This document shows positions 33,499 to 41,389 of a stretch of 64,000 bases of DNA, one piece after another. Source of the stretch: Nocardia carnea NBRC 14403 (GTDB taxonomy: Bacteria; Actinomycetota; Actinomycetes; Mycobacteriales; Mycobacteriaceae); the NCBI RefSeq assembly GCF_000308515.1, contig NZ_BAFV01000057.1:1-64000 (forward strand), in the 5' to 3' direction. The position numbers and the translations under genes are program-made. Numbering within the stretch: the stretch's first letter is position 1; every line of letters starts with the position of its first letter. A model generated the notes under the pieces. That model was not told the DNA's origin. It saw only the letters and a list, made by a program, of their open reading frames with translations, and made no database searches.

Positions 33499-33612
33499 CG
33501 CTTCTCCGATGCGCTGGGCCCGCGGCAAGTTCACCTGGTCGGCCACGATCGGGGCGCGATTGTCGCCTGGGATGCGGCGGCCCGGCACCCGGAGCGGGTG
33601 GGGAACATCTGA
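33499..33612 (+). pseudogene. Alpha/beta-hydrolase fragment (nucleophile-elbow region only)
   Basis: The frame starting at 33499 translates to RFSDALGPRQVHLVGHDRGA, then IVAWDAAARHPERVGNI and a stop. HLVGHDRGA with the AARHPERV helix is the nucleophile-elbow block of epoxide-hydrolase/dehalogenase-like alpha/beta hydrolases (Asp nucleophile in G-H-D-x-G). There is no start codon or ribosome-binding site, and the cap and His regions are missing, so this is a relic. It fills the 323-bp gap between terD and the Rv1155-like gene; the rest of that gap (33613-33773) shows no recognisable gene. Confidence 0.65.
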
Positions 33613-33773
33613 CCCGAACGGCCGGGGCGCGCCCCTGGACCGGATCGGAACCGGCCGTCGCCGAGGCGAATCCATGGGCCGTATCCTCGATCGCCGAATC
33701 GGCATCCGCGGCGAACAGCTCGGCGTCCGGCCCGTCATTCATTGTGATACCCGCGGGGTGTGGATTCGGCACA

Positions 33774-34193
33774 TCAAGTCGGCCCGGCGGACCAGCCGGA
33801 CCAGCGGGTGACCTCGAGCGCGAGCACCGGCCCGGGCGGCGGCTGGTCCCGGTAGACCGGGTATCGCGCGGTCAATCGCTCGATACCGGTGCGCGCCTGC
33901 ACTCCCGTGACCGTGGCTGCGGCGGCGTCGGCGCGTACCCACCACAGGCGGGCCCAGTCTTCGTCGTAGAAGTCCGCGAGCACTGCGACCTGCGGGTTCG
34001 CTGTGATATTCGCGAGCCGGCGCAGGGCCGTGGTCGATTTCGGTTTCGCGTCCACGGCCGTGTAGATCGTATCGCCGTCGACAGCGAAAACGATGGGCAC
34101 GATATGCGGGCCGCCCTCGGGGGTCACCGTGGCGAGCCGGGCGACCCGGGCCGCAGCGAACCGCTCCCGAGCCTGCCGTTCGTCCAACCGCAT
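33774..34193 (-). CDS. PNPOx-like, putative F420-dependent protein (Rv1155/TIGR03668 type)
   Basis: The 139-aa split-barrel protein reads FAAARVARLATVTPEGGPHI near its start and then PIVFAVDGDTIYTAVDAKPKS, matching the Rv1155 group of pyridoxamine-oxidase-like proteins. Structural work on Rv1155 showed F420 binding rather than a pyridoxine-oxidase role. Other conserved parts are LRRLANITANPQVAVLADFY and the tryptophans in DEDWARLWWVRADA. ATG 34193 follows GGAGAG. The gene is 28 bp downstream of the VWA gene and probably shares its transcript. fbiC in the same window supplies the F420 deazaflavin. Confidence 0.85.
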   Translation of the reverse strand: MRLDERQARERFAAARVARLATVTPEGGPHIVPIVFAVDGDTIYTAVDAKPKSTTALRRLANITANPQVAVLADFYDEDWARLWWVRADAAAATVTGVQARTGIERLTARYPVYRDQPPPGPVLALEVTRWSGWSAGPT

Positions 34194-34221
34194 CCGCTCT
34201 CCTCGCGTCCACACCCGTGGG

Positions 34222-36174
34222 TCAGCGCCGCCGGCCTCGCAGGTAGTCGCTGACCACGGCCGCACCGAGACCGTCCAGATCCGGCGCCACCACCCGGCCG
34301 CCGCTGCGCCGGGCCACCATATCCACGAAGGCGGCCAGCCGCGGCTGTTCACCGAGCATGAACACCGAAATGGATGCACCCAGTTTCGCCAGGGAATCGA
34401 CCTGGATCATGGTGGTCGCGAGGGTGCGCCGGTCCGGTGGCCAGTTGAAGAACGATGTCCCGTCGGATTCCAGATGGGCGGTGGGTTCACCGTCGGTCAC
34501 CACCAGTACCACGGGCACGGCGTCGGGGTGGCGGCGCAGATGCCGGCCGGCCAACAGTAGTGCGTGGTGCAGATTGGTGCCCTGTTCCCAGACCGGTTCC
34601 AGCGCGGTCAGTTCCCCGATCTCCACCGTGGTGGCATGGCGGCCGAAGGTGATCAGTTCGAGTGCGTCGGTGCGGAACCGGGTGCTGATCAGGTGTTGCA
34701 GCGCCAGCGCGGTGCGTTTCATGGGAACCCAGCGCCCGTCCTGCACCATCGACCACGAGGTGTCCACACACAACGCGACTGCCGCACGGGAGCGCTGCTC
34801 GGTCTCGGCGATCTCCACATCCGCGACATCCAAGGTCACCGTGGGGCTCCCGGTGGATGCCGTCCGCAGCACCGCGTTGCGCACTGTCCGTGAGACGTCC
34901 CACGGTTCGGTATCGCCGAACTGCCACGGCCGGCTCGCCCCGGTCGGTTCCCCGGAGGCCCCGGCTCGGGCCGTTTCCCGCTCGCCTTTGCGGGAGCGCA
35001 ACTGGCCGACGACATCTCGCAACGCCACCTCACCGAGCCGCCGTAAAGCCTTGGGGGTCAAACGTAACGATCCATCGGGCGCCCGCTCGAACAGGCCTTG
35101 GCGGCGCAGCTCACGTTCCAGTTCCGCCAGGCGGGCGGCATCGACCCGGGCGTCGGCGCCGAGCTGTCGTTCCAGCATTTCCAGGTCGATATCCTCGAGC
35201 CGCGCACCCGGATACGACTGCGCGAGCTGCGCGGCGAGTTCGTCGAGTTCACCGAGGTCCTGCATCGCCTCCACAGCGTCCCCCATACCCAGCGGATCCT
35301 CGCCGCGGAACCGCCGGCCCGATTCCCAGTCCTCGCCCGGGCGCAGATCGCGCAGATTGGCGTCCAATGCCGCGATCTGCTGCGCCAGTGCGGGATCGCC
35401 GAACGCCTGCCCGAGCAGTTCGTTCAGCTCCGACCGCTGTTGATCCGACATCGAATTCAGCATCCGCTGCGCGGCGGCGGCGCGGGCGGCCAGGCTGTCG
35501 ATCAATTCCTCGGTATTGCGAGGGTTCTCGGGGAAGAATTCGCCGTGTTCGGCCATGAACTCGGCGAACTGCGCGGTGGTGTCCTCGCCGCGGCCGTGCG
35601 CGGCCAGTAGGTCGTTGAGATCCGACATCATCTGCCGGACCTGCTCGACATCCTGGGGGGTCGTGCTCTGCAACGCCTGTTTCATACCTTGGAAGCGGGA
35701 TTCCAGTAATTCCCGGCCCAGCAGATCACGAATCTGCCGGTAGTTCTCGCGTCCGGTTTCCGAACGCCACTGGTACTCACCGAGTTCGCGGACCGCACCC
35801 GCGGTACTCGACGGCAGGGCATCCAGCTGCATTTCGGCGAACCGGGCGTCGTCGGAGGGGTCGGGGAACAGTGCCCGGCGTTCGGCTTCCAGCGCCTTGT
35901 CCAGCAGCTCCCGAACCTCTTGCAGCGTCCCGTCCAGCCGATGGTTACGGGAGATCTCGGCCCGCCGTTCCCACAACCGCCGGGTGAGCTCCTCGAGCCC
36001 CGGCAATCCGGTCGTTCCACGCCGCAACAGTTCCTCGAGGGCCGACCGCGGGGAGGAGCCCTCCATCACCTCACGGCCGATATCGGCCAACGCTTCACGC
36101 AGGTCGAGCGGAGGCGCGAGCGGATCCGGCCCGTCGTGATATGGCCCGTAGGAATAGCTGTCCGCCGCTGTCAT
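34222..36174 (-). CDS. VWA-domain protein of an AAA/VWA pair (Rv0959-like)
   Basis: The 650-aa protein has a long helical, charged N-terminal region (about 1-420, with recurring LEELLRR, ALQSTTPQDVEQVRQMMSDL and LGELDELAAQLAQSYPGA segments). A C-terminal von Willebrand A domain follows, with the MIDAS start DTSWSM near residue 465 and VTDGEPT further on. It is translated 28 bp after the AAA ATPase gene. Such pairs resemble MoxR/VWA and Mg-chelatase I/D partners, in which the ATPase remodels a client presented by the VWA protein. The client is unknown. The mycobacterial pair Rv0958-Rv0959 has the same order. Confidence 0.85.
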   Translation of the reverse strand: MTAADSYSYGPYHDGPDPLAPPLDLREALADIGREVMEGSSPRSALEELLRRGTTGLPGLEELTRRLWERRAEISRNHRLDGTLQEVRELLDKALEAERRALFPDPSDDARFAEMQLDALPSSTAGAVRELGEYQWRSETGRENYRQIRDLLGRELLESRFQGMKQALQSTTPQDVEQVRQMMSDLNDLLAAHGRGEDTTAQFAEFMAEHGEFFPENPRNTEELIDSLAARAAAAQRMLNSMSDQQRSELNELLGQAFGDPALAQQIAALDANLRDLRPGEDWESGRRFRGEDPLGMGDAVEAMQDLGELDELAAQLAQSYPGARLEDIDLEMLERQLGADARVDAARLAELERELRRQGLFERAPDGSLRLTPKALRRLGEVALRDVVGQLRSRKGERETARAGASGEPTGASRPWQFGDTEPWDVSRTVRNAVLRTASTGSPTVTLDVADVEIAETEQRSRAAVALCVDTSWSMVQDGRWVPMKRTALALQHLISTRFRTDALELITFGRHATTVEIGELTALEPVWEQGTNLHHALLLAGRHLRRHPDAVPVVLVVTDGEPTAHLESDGTSFFNWPPDRRTLATTMIQVDSLAKLGASISVFMLGEQPRLAAFVDMVARRSGGRVVAPDLDGLGAAVVSDYLRGRRR

Positions 36175-36202
36175 GCCGCCTCTTCTCCGGCCGGTACAAC
36201 GT

Positions 36203-37594
36203 TCACGCGCCGTACACCGCTGTACCCTCATCATCGGAATCCTTGGCCACCCGGCGCGCCAGATACAGAGATTCCAAGGCGAATTCGACCGCGGCCGCGA
36301 TCCGCGCAGGCGCCTCCCCGGCGTCCACGCCGAGTCGGGCGGCCACCTCGTGCAGTACCGGCAGCTCCGGAAGACCGGCCAGTACCTGCGCCCCGGGCAC
36401 CCGCTCACCGGTGGTCACCAGATGTCCCTGTTCGACAGCTTCCGCCAGCGGCCGCAGATCCAGCCCGCCGAGCCGTTCCCGTGCGGTCTCGGCGAACGCG
36501 CGCCGCAGCATATGGGTGAGATGCTCCTGCTCCCGCCCTTCCTCACCGGATTCGAATTCCAGTTTGCCGCGCAGGACGGCCGGTACCGATTCCAGATCGA
36601 CCGGCCGGGCGACGGCGGGATTCTCCCCGGTGAGCGCGGCCCGGCGCAACGCCGCCGCGGCCACCGTTTCGGCCGCCGCCACCGCGAAACGCGCCGACAC
36701 ACCCGAACGTTGATCGATGGCGGGCGATTCCCGCAACCGTCGCACGAACCGGGCCAGCACCTCGATCAGCGGATCGCCCACCTCGGCGACGAGGTCGGCT
36801 TCCTGCCGCACCAGTGCCATCTCGGCGGGCACGGTCAGCGGGTAGTGGGTCCGGATCTCCGCGCCGAAACGGTCTTTCAACGGGGTGATGATCCGGCCGC
36901 GGTTGGTGTAGTCCTCGGGGTTGGCCGTGGCCACCAGCAGCACATCCAGCGGTAATCGCAGCGTATAACCGCGGACCTGGATATCGCGCTCCTCCATGAC
37001 ATTCAACAGTGCAACCTGGATCCGTTCGGCCAGATCGGGCAGTTCGTTCACGGCGACGACGCCGCGATGCGCCCGCGGCACCAGCCCGAAATGGATGGTC
37101 TCCGGATCGCCGAGACTGCGCCCCTGGGCCACCTTCACCGGATCCACATCGCCGATCAGGTCACCCACGGATGTATCCGGGGTGGCGAGTTTCTCCGCAT
37201 ACCGTTGCGATCGATGCCGCCAGGTGACCGGCAGATCGTCGCCGAGTTCGGCCGCCAGCCGCAACCCCTGTGGGCTGATCGGTTCGAGTGGGTGTTCGCC
37301 CAGTTCCAGGCCCTCGATCACCGGGGTCCATTCGTCGAGCAACCCGAGCAGTGTCCGCAGCAGGCGGGTCTTGCCCTGCCCGCGCTCCCCCAGCAGCACC
37401 ACATCGTGACCGGCCAGCAGCGCCCGCTCCAGCTGCGGCAGCACGGTCCGCTCGAATCCCACGATCCCCGGCCACGGGTCCTCTCCCGACCCCAGCCGGG
37501 CCAGCAGGTTCTCCCGGATCTCGGCCTTCACGCTTCGCGGCACATACCCGGCCGCCCGCAACGCGCCCGCGGTGGCGGGCAGGTCTGTTGGCAT
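36203..37594 (-). CDS. AAA ATPase, Mg-chelatase ChlI/MoxR-like (Rv0958-like)
   Basis: The 463-aa AAA+ protein has Walker A GERGQGKT (about residues 69-76), a RGVVAVNELPDL Walker B-type strand in which Asn-Glu replaces the more usual Asp-Glu, the sensor ATANPEDYT and arginine-finger region LKDRFGAEI. It matches the chelatase I/sigma-54-interaction-like family annotated as magnesium chelatase in actinobacteria, although no chlorophyll synthesis exists here. ATG 37594 is chosen; a GTG two codons upstream is possible. It is the first gene of an operon with the VWA protein and possibly the Rv1155-like gene. Confidence 0.88.
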   Translation of the reverse strand: MPTDLPATAGALRAAGYVPRSVKAEIRENLLARLGSGEDPWPGIVGFERTVLPQLERALLAGHDVVLLGERGQGKTRLLRTLLGLLDEWTPVIEGLELGEHPLEPISPQGLRLAAELGDDLPVTWRHRSQRYAEKLATPDTSVGDLIGDVDPVKVAQGRSLGDPETIHFGLVPRAHRGVVAVNELPDLAERIQVALLNVMEERDIQVRGYTLRLPLDVLLVATANPEDYTNRGRIITPLKDRFGAEIRTHYPLTVPAEMALVRQEADLVAEVGDPLIEVLARFVRRLRESPAIDQRSGVSARFAVAAAETVAAAALRRAALTGENPAVARPVDLESVPAVLRGKLEFESGEEGREQEHLTHMLRRAFAETARERLGGLDLRPLAEAVEQGHLVTTGERVPGAQVLAGLPELPVLHEVAARLGVDAGEAPARIAAAVEFALESLYLARRVAKDSDDEGTAVYGA

Positions 37595-37839
37595 GGTCAC
37601 CACACCGACGCTACGACGATTTCCGTCATCGGTCGACAGTTCGGCGATCACAACCGCCGCCGAGACCGCCCGTCAGAGCCAGGGTTGTCCCTACCTCGAT
37701 AGGGGTTCGCCACCGTTTGCACAGCGTATCGGCGGTTCGGTGCAGGCATCCGTAGGGCGGGCCGGGAGTGTTGCCCCCGAGCGGCAGATGTTTGCGGGCA
37801 CAGCAAGGTGACCGGCCGATGCCGGTGATTCGGGCGGCC

Positions 37840-37854
37840 CCGAGGATTCCTCGG
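37840..37854 (-). terminator. Short hairpin downstream of the nitronate monooxygenase gene
   Basis: CCGAGG-ATT-CCTCGG lies directly beside the stop codon at 37856. The 6-bp perfect stem is short but placed where a terminator for the leftward gene would be. Confidence 0.45.
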
Positions 37855-37855
37855 A

Positions 37856-38926
37856 TCAGCGCTTCACCTGATCGGCGCCGTCACCGCCACCGGCCCCGTG
37901 TGCAACTGCCTCGCTCCAGAGCCGCCGCAGGATCGTCGCGGCCGGGTCCGCGGATGTCGACCTATATTCGGTGCCGGCCCACAGCGCCATATCGTCCGGC
38001 GCGTTCTGCTCGGCCGCGGCCGCACGAACCGGGCTGGTGAGGTGATGGACCTGGGGATATGCCGCCGGGGCGGCCGGGCCGTAGGTGGCGATGAACTTGT
38101 TGTCCAGGCCGCGGGCCGCTCGTCCGGAGAACGCGCGCGTCACGACTGTGCGGGTGAACCGCGGATCGCTCAGTGCCTCTTTGTACGCCGTTTTCGCGCC
38201 CGATTCAGGGCTCCGGAGGAACGCGGTACCGAGCTGTACGGCCGCCGGCCCGCGGGCGAGCAGTTCCGCGATCCGGGCCCCGTCACCGATTCCACCGGCG
38301 GCCACCACCGGCAGCGGGCACCACGCCGTTATCTCATCGAGCAGGACCGGCAGGGGCGTCGACTCCGGTTCGTCCTCGACCCGGAACGTTCCACGATGCC
38401 CGCCACCCTCCGGTCCTTGGACGCACAGCGCTCCGGCTCCCGCGTCCATTGCGGCACGAGCCTCCGCGACCGTGGTGACCGTCGCGATCACCAATGCTCC
38501 GGCTGCGTGCAGCCGACCGACGGCAGCTACCGGCGGCAGGCCGAACGTCAGCGAAACCACGGGTACCCGCTGTTCGATCAGCAGCTCGACCTTTGCCGCG
38601 AACCAGTCGTCGTCCCGTTCCCGGATGGGCGGCAGTTCGATCCCGTACCGCTGAGCAGCCGCCCGTAACCGGTCGCGGTATTCATGGACGGCGGCCGCAT
38701 CGTAAGCAGGCTGCTGTGGAACGAACAGATTCACCCCGAACGCCACATCCGTGCGTGCCCGCACTTCCCGGATCTGTTCTTCCAGCGCGTCCGGGGTCTT
38801 GTATCCACCCGCCAGAAAGCCGAGACCACCGGCTTCGCCGACACTCACCACCAGGTCCGGCGTGGACGGTCCGCCCGCCATCGGCGCCGCGATGATCGGA
38901 ACGGCCAGGTTCGCGATATCGAACAC
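37856..38926 (-). CDS. Nitronate monooxygenase (2-nitropropane dioxygenase family)
   Basis: This FMN-dependent TIM-barrel enzyme oxidises alkyl nitronates such as propionate-3-nitronate. The 356-aa protein has APMAGGPSTPDLVVSVGEAG and LGFLAGGY at the N-terminus, SLTFGLPP, ALCVQGPEGGGHRGT (conserved class I block with QGxEAGGH, here PEGGGH), VVAAGGIGDGARI and VQLGTAFL for phosphate binding. GTG 38926 is supported by GGTGGAG just upstream. The leftward gene ends at a small hairpin. It is separate from the NmrA-like gene by 140 bp. Its likely job is protection against nitroalkane toxins. Confidence 0.9.
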   Translation of the reverse strand: MFDIANLAVPIIAAPMAGGPSTPDLVVSVGEAGGLGFLAGGYKTPDALEEQIREVRARTDVAFGVNLFVPQQPAYDAAAVHEYRDRLRAAAQRYGIELPPIRERDDDWFAAKVELLIEQRVPVVSLTFGLPPVAAVGRLHAAGALVIATVTTVAEARAAMDAGAGALCVQGPEGGGHRGTFRVEDEPESTPLPVLLDEITAWCPLPVVAAGGIGDGARIAELLARGPAAVQLGTAFLRSPESGAKTAYKEALSDPRFTRTVVTRAFSGRAARGLDNKFIATYGPAAPAAYPQVHHLTSPVRAAAAEQNAPDDMALWAGTEYRSTSADPAATILRRLWSEAVAHGAGGGDGADQVKR

Positions 38927-39066
38927 GCTCCACCTTTCTGTGCTGGTCGGATCGGTTCCGACGTTACCCAGTCCGATCGCGGAGGGTCGAAGGCGCACAG
39001 AGTCGAGCCCGGCCCGCTACTGCCGTCCGGCCTGGCGACGACGGCAGCGAGCTCGGAACCTACAGC

Positions 39067-39873
39067 TCAGTAACGATCCTTGTGCTCGATCACCCAATCG
39101 GCGAACGTCCGGGCGGGGCGCCGCAGAAGCCGTTCGACAGTGCCGTCCGGAATCCGCGCCGCCGCCGGCGGATCCGCATGCCATCCGACGACATACTCGG
39201 CATCTGCACGGGAGACCCCTTCGCTCAGCAATCTTTCGACGGCCGCTGCGCCGCCGATCTGCTCGAAAGCGATCTCCCGGCCCAGCGCGGCGGAAAGGAT
39301 ATCCACCCGTGCTTGCGTGGTCAGCGCCTCCGGCCCGTTGAGGTTGTATACGCGACCCGCATGTCCTTCCTCGGTGAGGGCGAGCGCGGCCACCGCACCG
39401 AGATCGCCTTCGTGCACCACCGCACTCGGCAGATCGAACGGCTCCCGCACCACCCCCTCCGCTCGGATGGATTCCCGCCAGGTCAGCGCATTCGACATGA
39501 ACTCCTGGGGTTCGAGCCGGGTCCAGGCCACACCGGATTCTGCGACCGCGGTTTCGGCGGGCCCGACGTATCCACCCCACAGGATGGTGATCCGCTCGAC
39601 CCCCGCGGCGACAGCCCGGCGCACCAGTTCCGGCCCGGTCTCGGCCACTCCGGCGGTCACGGTGATATGCATCCCGGTGACACCGTCCAACGCGGCATCC
39701 AGCGTGCCCGGCTCGGTGTGGGTGCCCGCCACTATTTCCGCACCCGCAGGTAGCAGGGCCTCCGCCCGCTGCGGATCCCGGGTCAGCGCCCGAGCCGAAT
39801 ACCCTCGTCTCAGCAGCTCGGCCACCACATGCCGTCCCGTATTTCCTGTTGCGCCCGTTACCAATATCGTCAC
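39067..39873 (-). CDS. NmrA/SDR-type NAD(P)-binding protein
   Basis: The 268-aa atypical short-chain dehydrogenase begins with the nucleotide-binding VTILVTGATGNTGRHVVAEL (TGATGNTG, residues 6-13), continues RALTRDP and ends with a variable substrate domain. The catalytic Tyr/Lys of classical SDRs is absent, as in NmrA and the quinone reductase QorB group. GTG 39873 is preceded by AGGGAGCT. Upstream is a 22-bp perfect palindrome (39903-39924) lying inside a promoter with 19-bp spacing, typical of MerR-family control. It may be a redox-sensor or quinone reductase. Confidence 0.85.
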   Translation of the reverse strand: MTILVTGATGNTGRHVVAELLRRGYSARALTRDPQRAEALLPAGAEIVAGTHTEPGTLDAALDGVTGMHITVTAGVAETGPELVRRAVAAGVERITILWGGYVGPAETAVAESGVAWTRLEPQEFMSNALTWRESIRAEGVVREPFDLPSAVVHEGDLGAVAALALTEEGHAGRVYNLNGPEALTTQARVDILSAALGREIAFEQIGGAAAVERLLSEGVSRADAEYVVGWHADPPAAARIPDGTVERLLRRPARTFADWVIEHKDRY

Positions 39874-39902
39874 TGTCAGCTCCCTTCCGCCGGAAACGCT
39901 AA

Positions 39903-39924
39903 GACCTGAACATAAGTTCAGGTC
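39903..39924 (-). promoter_or_regulatory. MerR-type promoter with perfect 22-bp palindrome
   Basis: GACCTGAAC-ATAA-GTTCAGGTC has 9-bp perfect arms. On the minus strand TTGACC (-35) overlaps the left edge and TAGCGT sits 19 bp on, so the palindrome occupies the over-long spacer, the layout that MerR/SoxR-like activators twist into an active form. It is 30 bp from the NmrA-like start. Confidence 0.7.
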
Positions 39925-40003
39925 AATAGGGAGCCGGCACGACCGGACGCCGCTGCGGACGGTTGACACCCGCAGCGCTTGCCGACAGTTCGCTTCGCCC
40001 GGA

Positions 40004-40414
40004 TCACGGCGAAACCAACGGCCAGTCGCCGGAGTAGGTGTAGGGCACGGCGACGACCTGCACCGCGTCCTCGTGGACGACTCGCCCAGGGTGGGCCGTA
40101 CGCAACTCGACCCACCGGACTCCGGAACGGTCGAGCAAGTCCAGATAGCCCCGGGTTGCCTCGAGCAGGTCCGACGCATCACCCTTGAACCACGCTCGGG
40201 CGCCTGGATTTTCGTGCGGGTCATAGCAATCGGGCGTGATGGTGGTCGGATCCGGATACGCGATCTCCATATACGCGTTCGCCACCCGTAACCATTCACC
40301 GTCGGCGGGGCCGAGCAGACCGTTGCGGGCGAGACCGTTCGCCATGGCGAAAACTCCCGGGTATCGCCCGTGGCGGTTGGGAACCGCGCTCTGGAAACGG
40401 ATGTACTCGGACAT
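40004..40414 (-). CDS. Conserved hypothetical protein, 136 aa
   Basis: I do not recognise the family. The product (MSEYIRFQSAVPNRHGRYPG, then VFAMANGLARNGLLGPADG) is soluble, acidic and rich in aromatic residues, with YDPHENPGARAWFKGDASDL in the middle and a C-terminal VRWVELRTAHPGRVVHEDAV strand pair. No signal or membrane segment is present. The start is at ATG 40414 after a GCGCTAGGG-like leader. It lies 54 bp after the LLM oxidoreductase on the same strand and could be co-transcribed. Its ordered composition and lack of repeats argue for a real gene. Confidence 0.65.
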   Translation of the reverse strand: MSEYIRFQSAVPNRHGRYPGVFAMANGLARNGLLGPADGEWLRVANAYMEIAYPDPTTITPDCYDPHENPGARAWFKGDASDLLEATRGYLDLLDRSGVRWVELRTAHPGRVVHEDAVQVVAVPYTYSGDWPLVSP

Positions 40415-40468
40415 CGCGAGAACCCTAGCGCCGGGACCGCCGCGTCGAAAGCACACGCGGGTCCGCCA

Positions 40469-41341
40469 TTACGACGACGGCGCGATGAGTTCGTCGGCGA
40501 CCCACTGCGCGACACCCGCCGGATACGGCGATTCGAGACCGAGGACGAAATGCCGGATACCGGCCTCGAAGGCTTCGGCGATCGCCGCACGGACGGCGCC
40601 GGGCCGGTCGTAGGAGACCGGAAGGAAAGTCGACCGGACGATCGAATCCGGGTCGCGGCCGATGGCGACGCAGTAGCGGTCCAGCCGGGCGCCGCGTTCG
40701 ACGATCTCGGCGGTATCGCCGCCGGGAATGTTCCACAGGTCGGCATGTTCGGCGATCACCCGCAACACCGCGTCCGAGCGACCGCCGATCATGATCGGCG
40801 GATACGGCCGCTGAACCGGTTTGGGGTTGCCGAACGCACCGGCGAGCCGGAGGTGTTTTCCCTGGAAATCGAACGGTTCCGGTTCGGTCCACAGCCGCCG
40901 GATCACCGTGCAGGCCTCGTCCAGGTTTTCCACCGAGCTTCCGAAGCCGTGATAGGGCAGGCCGTGCGCATCGTATTCGCGGCGAGCCATGGGCAGGCCG
41001 GGCCGGGAGCCCGCGCCGATCCCGAAATCGAGCCGGCCACCCGAGACGATATCGACGGTTGTGGCGATCTTGGCCAGCATCGCCGGGGGCCGGAAACGGT
41101 TGCTGGTGACGAGCAGCCCGAGGCGCAGGCGGCAGGTCTGCGCGGCAAGGGCCGAAAGCAGGGTCCAGCCTTCGAAGATCGGTCCCGTCATTTCACCCGC
41201 GATCGGGAAGAGATGGTCGAACAGCCAGGCGTGCCGGATTTCCGGGATTGCGTCGGCTTCCTGCCAGACACGCACAATGTCCTGGTAGTCGACCTGCATG
41301 GGCGCGGTCATGATGCCGAAGGTCGGCGTTGTTTGCGGCAT
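40469..41341 (-). CDS. LLM-class flavin/F420-dependent oxidoreductase
   Basis: The 290-aa luciferase-like TIM-barrel protein shows WLFDHLFPIAG, TLLSALAAQTCRLRLGLLVT, the active-site cis-peptide region, KIATTVDIVSGGRLDFGIGAG and PIMIGGRSDAVLRVIAEHAD. The set is typical of actinobacterial members assigned to F420-dependent enzymes. Substrate is unknown. The gene is 48 bp downstream of the aldo/keto reductase gene on the same strand and may be part of the TetR-regulated unit whose operators lie at 42480-42522. fbiC in this window provides the F420 precursor. Confidence 0.85.
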   Translation of the reverse strand: MPQTTPTFGIMTAPMQVDYQDIVRVWQEADAIPEIRHAWLFDHLFPIAGEMTGPIFEGWTLLSALAAQTCRLRLGLLVTSNRFRPPAMLAKIATTVDIVSGGRLDFGIGAGSRPGLPMARREYDAHGLPYHGFGSSVENLDEACTVIRRLWTEPEPFDFQGKHLRLAGAFGNPKPVQRPYPPIMIGGRSDAVLRVIAEHADLWNIPGGDTAEIVERGARLDRYCVAIGRDPDSIVRSTFLPVSYDRPGAVRAAIAEAFEAGIRHFVLGLESPYPAGVAQWVADELIAPSS

Positions 41342-41389
41342 GGGATCAGTCCTTTCGGCCGAACGCAGAGACCGGCCGGAGCGCGGAGC

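Noticed and set aside
36173..36955. Long plus-strand frames over the AAA ATPase gene
   Set aside because: They are antisense to a well-supported ATPase and carry no domain signature.
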